Source: Staphylococcus xylosus NJ
GTDB lineage: Bacteria > Bacillota > Bacilli > Staphylococcales > Staphylococcaceae
Assembly: GCF_000338275.1 (NCBI RefSeq)
Contig: NZ_ANMR01000035.1
Span: 104,103 to 168,102 of the forward strand
Length of the DNA stretch: 64,000 nt
Direction: 5' to 3'
In this document: positions 58,695-64,000 of the stretch, piece after piece
Layout: every line of letters starts with the position of its first letter
Position numbering within the stretch: the first letter of the stretch is position 1
Notes under the pieces: model-generated
Told to the model about the DNA's origin: nothing
Databases searched by the model: none
Seen by the model: the letters and a program-made list of their open reading frames with translations, nothing else
Translations under genes and position numbers: made by a program

Positions 58695-58847
58695 CAAATT
58701 ATAAGTAAAAGATATTTTAGAAACGAAATTTCACAAGAAAAAGATATTTTAAACACTATAGCTAAATATTTCAATTCACTAGACTATATAGATGATGAAT
58801 TAAATCAACAGGTGAAAACTTATAAAAGTAGAAACAAACAATTGTAA
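58695..58847 (+). pseudogene. Unidentified C-terminal gene fragment
   Basis: An open stretch of 50 codons with no start codon or SD reads ISKRYFRNEISQEKDILNTI, KYFNSLDYIDDELNQQVKTY and ends in a stop. The composition is normal for a helical protein end, so it is probably the tail of a lost gene. I cannot name the family. The surrounding region from 58450 to 59040 holds no other gene. Confidence 0.35.
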
Positions 58848-59050
58848 ATTTTGTTAACTTCTATTAGAAGATAAACGAAAAACACTTTATGTTTTAAACG
58901 ATGCTTGAAGCTTATTTAAGACTATTCTAAATAGAACAATATAAAGATTAAGAAAACTGTTTATAGAAACAATTCCCTTACAAAATAGGTATACCAATCT
59001 AAGATAATTATTTTATATAATGATATAATTATCTAAAAGGAGTGAGTAAT

Positions 59051-59293
59051 GTGACTAACGGTTCTGAAGGCATTGTATGGAAACAAAATAGAGTTGCTAA
59101 GTTAATGATTAAAGCAGGAGCTACTTCACCTAAAACTGCTAAAACTTACAACGATTTAAATATTAAGCACAAAAGAACCTTCAACAATTTATTAAAAAAA
59201 GGTGTCATCATCAAAACAGGAGATAAATATTACCTCAATGAATATGCGTGGGAAAAGTTCAGAAAGTCTTTTAAAAGATTATTTTTATTATAA
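59051..59293 (+). CDS. Small winged-helix-like protein, 80 aa
   Basis: A basic 80-aa protein beginning MTNGSEGIVWKQNRVAKLMI. The pattern TAKTYNDLNIKHKRTFNNLLKKGVIIKTGDKYYLNE resembles a short winged helix with a wing of two strands, as in small DNA-binding proteins. An in-frame GTG three codons upstream is too close to the SD; AAAGGAG is eight bases from the chosen GTG. It stands alone between remnants and the amine-oxidase-like gene. I do not recognise a named family. Confidence 0.55.
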   Translation: MTNGSEGIVWKQNRVAKLMIKAGATSPKTAKTYNDLNIKHKRTFNNLLKKGVIIKTGDKYYLNEYAWEKFRKSFKRLFLL

Positions 59294-59452
59294 AGTATAC
59301 TCATATAGACTCGTGGCTCAACGGTATGATTTAAATGTTACTTATAGCATTCTGCTTTTTTAATATATTTATAAATAAGGCGTATTCTCATAATTCTAGG
59401 TCAATTGAAAGAGAGCTTCTATTTTAAATATATGATATATTGATAATTACAC

Positions 59453-60529
59453 TTATGTAAGTAATTTTTTAACTTTAACGTAAGCTTTTTCAGCAGAAAC
59501 TAACGCACCTTCTAAATGTCCTCCATGTTCTTCATTATATTCAGTACCAGAAAAAATTACATTTTCAGCGTATTTAGGAGGCTCACCGTAGCTTGGGAAA
59601 CTTTCAATATTAAGCTTATCACCTTCAGTTACTGTGTGCTTATCCTGAGACCAGTCTTTATAAAAGATATTATTATAAGATTGAGCTTCAGGACCGAATA
59701 ACCTAATGAGTTGTTCAATTACTTGATTATTAATCGATTCATTATCATGTTGATTTCTAATCGCCGGCGGTAAACTGAAAAATCCAAATAACGCACTTTC
59801 ATCATATTCAGTAGAGGCATCATATATCTCTCGTAGTGGTCCAGCCCAACTCACTACATTACCGGATAAGTTTTTATCTCTCCAAAAAGCCTTATTAAAA
59901 GTTACTACAATTTTAGCTTGAGCGCCCATCCACGTAGGTTTATTAAGCAAATCTATTTGAAGTTTTTTAGGCAATTTAGGTGTAAAGCTTACACTTTCTA
60001 AAAGTAACCTAGGAGGCAGTGTTAAAATAAGAATATCAGCATGGTAACTCTTGTTTTCATTTTTTATTTCATCATATGTATTTATTGAGAAAGTTGCATC
60101 ATTATTTTTAATAACTGAACCTACTTTCTTATTTAGTTCAATTTTTTCAGAAGGTATCTTACTTTTTAAAACATTAACTAATGAGTTAATGCCTCCAACA
60201 ATTCTCCTACTTTTATTATTAAGTTTTTTAGACTCTATATATTTTGGTTTCTCACTTTTTGATAATTCTAACAAACTATTTCCCTCATTATACTGCTCAA
60301 TTGTAGGAATATTTAACTCGCTGATTAAGTTTGTTATAGTTTTTTCAGTTTCTGGCCAAAACCAAGTCGGCCCTAAATCAAAATAATTATTATCTTGGTT
60401 ATGTGTTAAAACTCTCCCACCTACTCTTCCTCTTGATTCTAATATTTTAAAAGATATATTTTCTTTTGAAAGTAACGATCCTATTCGAAGGCCACTAACG
60501 CCCCCACCAATAATTAAAACTTTAGTCAT
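59453..60529 (-). CDS. Flavin amine-oxidase-family protein
   Basis: A 358-aa FAD enzyme. The N-terminal VLIIGGGVSGLRIGSLLSKE and ESRGRVGGRVLTHNQDNNYFDLGPTWFWP (dinucleotide fold and GGR motif) are those of monoamine oxidases. The C-terminal FPSYGEPPKYAENVIFSGTEYNEEHGGHLEGALVSAEKAY matches the FAD-binding tail. It is shorter than typical bacterial amine oxidases (about 450) but has both ends. GTG at 60538 overlaps the SD AGAGGTG, so the ATG is the start. The substrate could be an amine or polyamine; nothing nearby specifies it. Confidence 0.82.
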   Translation of the reverse strand: MTKVLIIGGGVSGLRIGSLLSKENISFKILESRGRVGGRVLTHNQDNNYFDLGPTWFWPETEKTITNLISELNIPTIEQYNEGNSLLELSKSEKPKYIESKKLNNKSRRIVGGINSLVNVLKSKIPSEKIELNKKVGSVIKNNDATFSINTYDEIKNENKSYHADILILTLPPRLLLESVSFTPKLPKKLQIDLLNKPTWMGAQAKIVVTFNKAFWRDKNLSGNVVSWAGPLREIYDASTEYDESALFGFFSLPPAIRNQHDNESINNQVIEQLIRLFGPEAQSYNNIFYKDWSQDKHTVTEGDKLNIESFPSYGEPPKYAENVIFSGTEYNEEHGGHLEGALVSAEKAYVKVKKLLT

Positions 60530-60890
60530 TATGAACACCTCTTTTTGAAAATTCAGTCAATTATATCATATTTATATACTTAATAACTATATAAATATTT
60601 TCAGTTATTTCAAGAAATATTAAAACTTCAAAATAATAAACTTAGATTACTTTGTTACAGAATATATATTTAGAAATTAAGATATATTGATTTAAATTAT
60701 AGTAATAACGCAAATTGAAAATTGACAAATTCTCTTTTTTCATAGAAAAAATATATACTTTTAATAGTAATGAATTTCTAAATCCGTGATGTTAAATTTA
60801 AAATCTCTTAATAATTTAGAAAAAAATTCACATTTGCTATATTTTAAACAGCTTTAGTTGTGCCATGTTGATTTCTTCTGATGCAAATAT
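60530..60890. other. Gene-free stretch
   Basis: About 360 AT-rich bases upstream of the amine-oxidase-like gene and downstream of the TetR gene. They hold the oxidase promoter. No frame with a ribosome site and no strong hairpin was found. Confidence 0.4.
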
Positions 60891-61481
60891 CTATTTTAAC
60901 CCCGGTAAAATCAAATCAATCGCATGTTTATATAGATTATTCTGTTCTTTCCGCTCACTATAACCAAATAGGGTAATGTTCTCAAGTGAAGCTATAAAGT
61001 TGTATAACAATACTGATGTATCATAAATATTTAAATCTTTGTTAAATTCGCCCTGTCTCACACCATTTTTCAATATTTCTTGAACAATATTAAATTCCGA
61101 TTCATATAACTCTATCACAATTTCATAGCTGTTTTTTTTAGTCGATACAAAATATTCATGAATTGTATTCATAATCGGTTTTTCTTGCATTAAATGATTT
61201 AAGTCGGACCAGATATACAATTGTTCTTCGGCTGATTCTTCGTCGTTTGATTTTGTTCTCCAAGCTTTGATGAATTCTTGAGAAACTTGTTTAATACAAT
61301 GCAAATATAGTTCTTCTTTGTTTTTAAAATGATAATATATTGTCCCTTTGCTGTAATGTGTTGTATTTTTTATGTCTCCCATAGAAGTAGCGTTGTAGCC
61401 TTTATGTTCAAATAACTTAGTTGCAATATCTGTAATGGTTTGTTTAGTATCAGCGCTATTAATACCTGTTGGTCTGCTCAT
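60891..61481 (-). CDS. TetR-family repressor
   Basis: A 196-aa regulator. The DNA-binding N-terminus is TDIATKLFEHKGYNATSMGD and KGTIYYHFKNKEELYLHCIK (residues 16-55); the rest is a helical ligand domain. The open frame extends 23 codons upstream, but GGAG before MSRPTGIN marks the start. The gene is divergent from a MATE exporter gene, and an operator-like sequence lies between them, so it probably represses the exporter until a drug binds. Confidence 0.88.
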   Translation of the reverse strand: MSRPTGINSADTKQTITDIATKLFEHKGYNATSMGDIKNTTHYSKGTIYYHFKNKEELYLHCIKQVSQEFIKAWRTKSNDEESAEEQLYIWSDLNHLMQEKPIMNTIHEYFVSTKKNSYEIVIELYESEFNIVQEILKNGVRQGEFNKDLNIYDTSVLLYNFIASLENITLFGYSERKEQNNLYKHAIDLILPGLK

Positions 61482-61566
61482 AAGTCCTCCATATTTTACT
61501 TTTAAATTTTTCTTAAATCTCATTATACGTTTTAATAACAAATTATTCATTCATTTTCGTAATTAA

Positions 61567-61584
61567 TTGACCGAACGTCCGAAT
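61567..61584. promoter_or_regulatory. TetR operator candidate between tetR-like and MATE genes
   Basis: TTGACCGAACGTCCGAAT lies in the divergent promoter region. It contains the ACCGAACG half typical of many TetR-family operators and a CCGAA-CGT-CCGAA repeat. The symmetry is partial. Confidence 0.5.
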
Positions 61585-61688
61585 AGTGTTATCTTTTTGT
61601 ATGAATTATGAAAAAATTAAGTATTTCTCTAAAGTTGGATTGTAAGGTGCCTCCTTATTTTTATACTTTATTTTAGAAAGGATATTAG

Positions 61689-63020
61689 ATGGAAACATTA
61701 CAAACAGATTTTGTAGATAAACCAGTAAAAAAATTGTTTTTTAATTTCTTTTTTCCTGCTGTTCTTGGCATGTTACTTATGTCATTGAATATGTTACTTG
61801 ATGGAATTTTTGTTGGTCATGGAGTCGGGGAAAATAGTTTAGCTGGGGTGAATTTAGCAGCTCCTGTGTTCACTCTCATATTGGCACTAAGTTTATGGAT
61901 AGGTATTGGTGGGGCTACGAACTTTTCCAATTATGTTGGAGCAGGTTTATATAGAAAAGCACGAAGTAGTTTTACGTTGTCTTTAATTATTTTTGTTGGA
62001 ACCTTTTTTATTATTAGTATTATTGGTTATACAAATATAGATACTGTCGCAAAATTACTGGGTGCTAATAAAGATACTATAGAACCAACCACAGATTATT
62101 TGAAAATTTTATTTTCATTTGGTTGGATATTAGGTTTACAAGAATTTCTAAGCATATTTATTAGAAATGATGGTCGTCCAATAATCGGAATGGTCTCATT
62201 AGGCATCACTTCCATAGTTAATATTTTGTTAAATTATATTTTCATTTTTATATTAGGTTTAGGCGTGTATGGAGCGGGGCTAGCAACTGTAATTGGTGGT
62301 GCCTGTGGAATCATTGTTTTTATTCCACATTTCTTCAAAAAGCATGTAATATTAAGTAAATTTGCATGGGCATGGTCCAAAGAATTATTGTTCAAAATTA
62401 TCATAGTTGGTTTTCCAAGCTTCTTTACAGAAATTGGTAGTTTTATATTAATAGTAGGTTATAATTTAAGCATTGCATCAAGTTTAGGCACTGAAGGCGT
62501 TACTGCTTTTTCTGTTATTAATTATTTACATGGTTTTCTTTTCTTAGCATTCTTTGGAATCGAAACAGCTTTACAACCTATGATTAGTTATTATCACGGG
62601 GCTAAAAAGAATTTGAAAATCAAAGAAACACTAGCTTTGGCCGAAAAAACCGGATTTACACTTGGCGTAATTTTATTTATAATTGGCTTTTCATTTGCCC
62701 CTTGGTTAGTCAATTTATTTGGCGTACACGACACAGAAGTTGTAAACATTGCTGTAAATGGTATCAGATTGTTTTTTATTAGCTATTTATTTATTGGTAT
62801 TAGTTTTGTCTACATGACATATTTTCAATCTGTCGGTAATGTTAGATCAGCAATCTTAATTATTTTTATAAGAAGTTATGTCTTATTTTTAGGGTATTTA
62901 ATTATTTTACCTAAAATAATAGGCTCCAATGGTATTTGGCTTTCGATGCCTTTTGCCGAAATCACAACAGCAATTTTCGTTATTGTAGTATTTAAAAAGC
63001 TTGTAAAAAAGAAACTTTAA
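61689..63020 (+). CDS. MATE-family multidrug efflux transporter
   Basis: A 443-aa, 12-helix antiporter. It begins KPVKKLFFNFFFPAVLGMLL and has NMLLDGIFVGHGVGENSLAG, SFGWILGLQEFLSIFIRNDG and the second-half counterpart INYLHGFLFLAFFGIETALQ, all MATE hallmarks. It would use sodium or proton gradient to export cationic compounds. It is expected to be controlled by the divergent TetR protein. The SD AAAGGA is well spaced. Confidence 0.92.
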   Translation: METLQTDFVDKPVKKLFFNFFFPAVLGMLLMSLNMLLDGIFVGHGVGENSLAGVNLAAPVFTLILALSLWIGIGGATNFSNYVGAGLYRKARSSFTLSLIIFVGTFFIISIIGYTNIDTVAKLLGANKDTIEPTTDYLKILFSFGWILGLQEFLSIFIRNDGRPIIGMVSLGITSIVNILLNYIFIFILGLGVYGAGLATVIGGACGIIVFIPHFFKKHVILSKFAWAWSKELLFKIIIVGFPSFFTEIGSFILIVGYNLSIASSLGTEGVTAFSVINYLHGFLFLAFFGIETALQPMISYYHGAKKNLKIKETLALAEKTGFTLGVILFIIGFSFAPWLVNLFGVHDTEVVNIAVNGIRLFFISYLFIGISFVYMTYFQSVGNVRSAILIIFIRSYVLFLGYLIILPKIIGSNGIWLSMPFAEITTAIFVIVVFKKLVKKKL

Positions 63021-63042
63021 TCTTTTAAAAATCATATAAACA

Positions 63043-63089
63043 CCAAAAATATAAATAGAATTCCATTTTAATTCTATTTATATTTTTGG
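63043..63089. terminator. Bidirectional terminator after MATE gene
   Basis: A 20-bp perfect stem starts CCAAAAATATAAATAGAATT and pairs with its exact complement after a 7-base loop, followed by TTTTTT on the plus strand. Confidence 0.9.
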
Positions 63090-63233
63090 TTTTTTAAATT
63101 TTATTTCTTTACCACATAAATAACCAAGTATAGAAATAAGTATGCTCATCAAAACGAATAATATCAAAGAGACATTCCAACTAACAGTATTTCCTGAAAT
63201 AATTACTAACCTAATTGATAAATAGCCATATTA
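63078..63233 (-). pseudogene. C-terminal remnant of an MFS-type transporter
   Basis: A 51-codon open stretch on the minus strand without a start reads RLVIISGNTVSWNVSLILFV, then LMSILISILGYLCGKEIKF and a stop. This is the pattern of the last transmembrane helix and tail of a major facilitator. Upstream sequence is AT-rich with stops in all frames, so only the tail is left. The stop lies inside the strong terminator hairpin. Confidence 0.5.
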
Positions 63234-63371
63234 ATTTTAAAATCATGTACAATTTGCTCTGGTTACATACTTTAGCGTAATAAATATTCCTATATTTTCA
63301 AGAACGTTATTTTTTCGTAATTTTGTTGGTATCTTACCCATGTATATTATTAAAATTTTGACACTTGTATT

Positions 63372-63593
63372 TTATAGTAAATTGTTTAACTTTTCTGTGA
63401 AACCTCTTAAGCCTAATTTACTAGCACTATATACTATTTCATGACACTTAATATATTTACCTGAATTTGAAATAAAATTTTAAATATTATTAGTGTTTTT
63501 TCTTTGTATTTCTGATAAAAGTGCTTTAGTAACATAAATAGCGCTTTTTAAGTTGTTATTTATAAGTAACTCTATTTCTTTATTTCCAGATTT
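63372..63593 (-). pseudogene. Remnant of a short-chain dehydrogenase/reductase
   Basis: One minus frame reads KEIELLINNNLKSAIYVTKA, LLSEIQRKNTNNI, a TAA stop at 63480-63482, NFISNSGKYIKCHEIVYSAS, KLGLRGFTEKLNNLL and a stop. The YSASK catalytic motif and the NN...V/A strand before it identify a classical SDR. The N-terminal nucleotide-binding part and the C-terminus are missing. With one in-frame stop and both ends lost it is a dead copy. Confidence 0.8.
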
Positions 63594-63843
63594 TTAAGTA
63601 TATCGACATCAGAGTTATTAACTAAACATTTATAGTTAAATGTTTAGTTAATAATTTTTCAAAACTTTATTGGTTTTCTGATGATTTAGTTATATATAGC
63701 ATAGAGATCGACGTTCATTTTTACGTTTTTCCCTATTTTGGATTGCGTTCTTCCTAGCAAGCGTATTTTGTAACCTAAATCAGAACAATTTTTAAACTAA
63801 TTCTTCTCATAGAACACTTTTTGCTCCTATAATAACTACTAAC

Positions 63844-64000
63844 TTAGACTTGGATAAACTCCTTCTCAGAGTCACACTTTATATTTAAAGCTTCAGCTAC
63901 GCCTTTATTGGTAAGCTTACCATTAATTGTGTTTAAACCTAATGACAATGCTTGATTATCTTGTAATGCTTTTAAATAACCTTTTCCAGCAAGTTGTTGC
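63844..64000 (-). CDS. ald: Alanine dehydrogenase, 3' end only
   Basis: The last 51 codons of a gene that continues past the right edge. They read QQLAGKGYLKALQDNQALSL, GLNTINGKLTNKGVAEALNI and end near a typical length after that. The pattern AxKGxxKALxDNxALxxGLNTxxGK is the C-terminal signature of L-alanine dehydrogenase, which interconverts alanine and pyruvate with NAD. The rest cannot be judged. Confidence 0.75.
   Translation of the reverse strand, partial: QQLAGKGYLKALQDNQALSLGLNTINGKLTNKGVAEALNIKCDSEKEFIQV

Overview
The window is low-GC Firmicute chromosome from a coagulase-negative Staphylococcus. The best fit is the S. xylosus/S. saprophyticus group, because a lacP-lacH operon with a divergent AraC-type lacR sits in the same window as a crtOPQMN carotenoid operon and a complete nine-gene staphylopine (cnt) operon. 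The species call is inference; no rRNA or tRNA gene was seen. Shine-Dalgarno sequences are strong, and many starts were moved to the SD-supported codon.

Layout. 0-9 kb: the end of a family-2 glycosyltransferase, an MFS transporter, a lipoprotein with a glycosidase-like domain, a GNAT acetyltransferase, an ABC-class ATPase and another MFS transporter. Two inverted copies of a staphylococcal hairpin repeat bracket 0.75-4.6 kb. 9-13 kb: an agmatinase-family ureohydrolase, a 14-TM MFS pump and a LysR regulator. 13-18.5 kb: lactose use (lacH, lacP, lacR) with a cre site. 18.6-22.4 kb: a LysR/YeiH-type exporter pair, an NTF2-like protein and a DUF5996 protein.

22.7-33.8 kb looks like a light and oxidative-stress island: photolyase plus an ABM-domain protein, a frameshifted pyridoxamine-oxidase-like gene, staphyloxanthin-type crtN, crtM, crtQ, crtP and crtO, then tspO, an SDR-type protein and a second TspO-like membrane protein. 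tspO overlaps crtO, and the SDR gene lies 42 nt upstream of tspO. The SDR leader carries a SigB-like promoter and a terminator hairpin placed directly in front of the ribosome binding site, which looks like an attenuator. 33.9-34.9 kb holds two damaged genes.

35.2-44.4 kb is cntKLMABCDFE on the minus strand: histidine racemase, aminobutyrate transferase, opine dehydrogenase, five-part ABC importer and MFS exporter for the metallophore staphylopine. A consensus-like promoter with a 23-bp perfect Zur-type palindrome precedes cntK. 44.8-52.3 kb: lipoprotein, sirtuin, flavin monooxygenase, an mscS-like remnant, SapS-like acid phosphatase, lipoprotein and a purple-acid-phosphatase-like enzyme. 52.5-56.9 kb: aryl-beta-glucoside operon (bglA, bglP, licT) with a RAT/terminator switch and a perfect cre. 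57.1-58.4 kb: an Rrf2 regulator and an NAD(P)-binding protein (YwnA/YwnB-like) with matching palindromic operators. 59-63 kb: a small winged-helix-like protein, an amine-oxidase-like flavoprotein, and a TetR/MATE pair. 63-64 kb contains remnants of an MFS transporter and an SDR, then the 3' end of alanine dehydrogenase.

No CRISPR array, prophage or intact insertion sequence was found. The most unusual signals are the attenuator ahead of the stress/carotenoid gene string, the possible ATT start of the Rrf2 gene, and a series of single-base lesions in genes with otherwise well-preserved reading frames.
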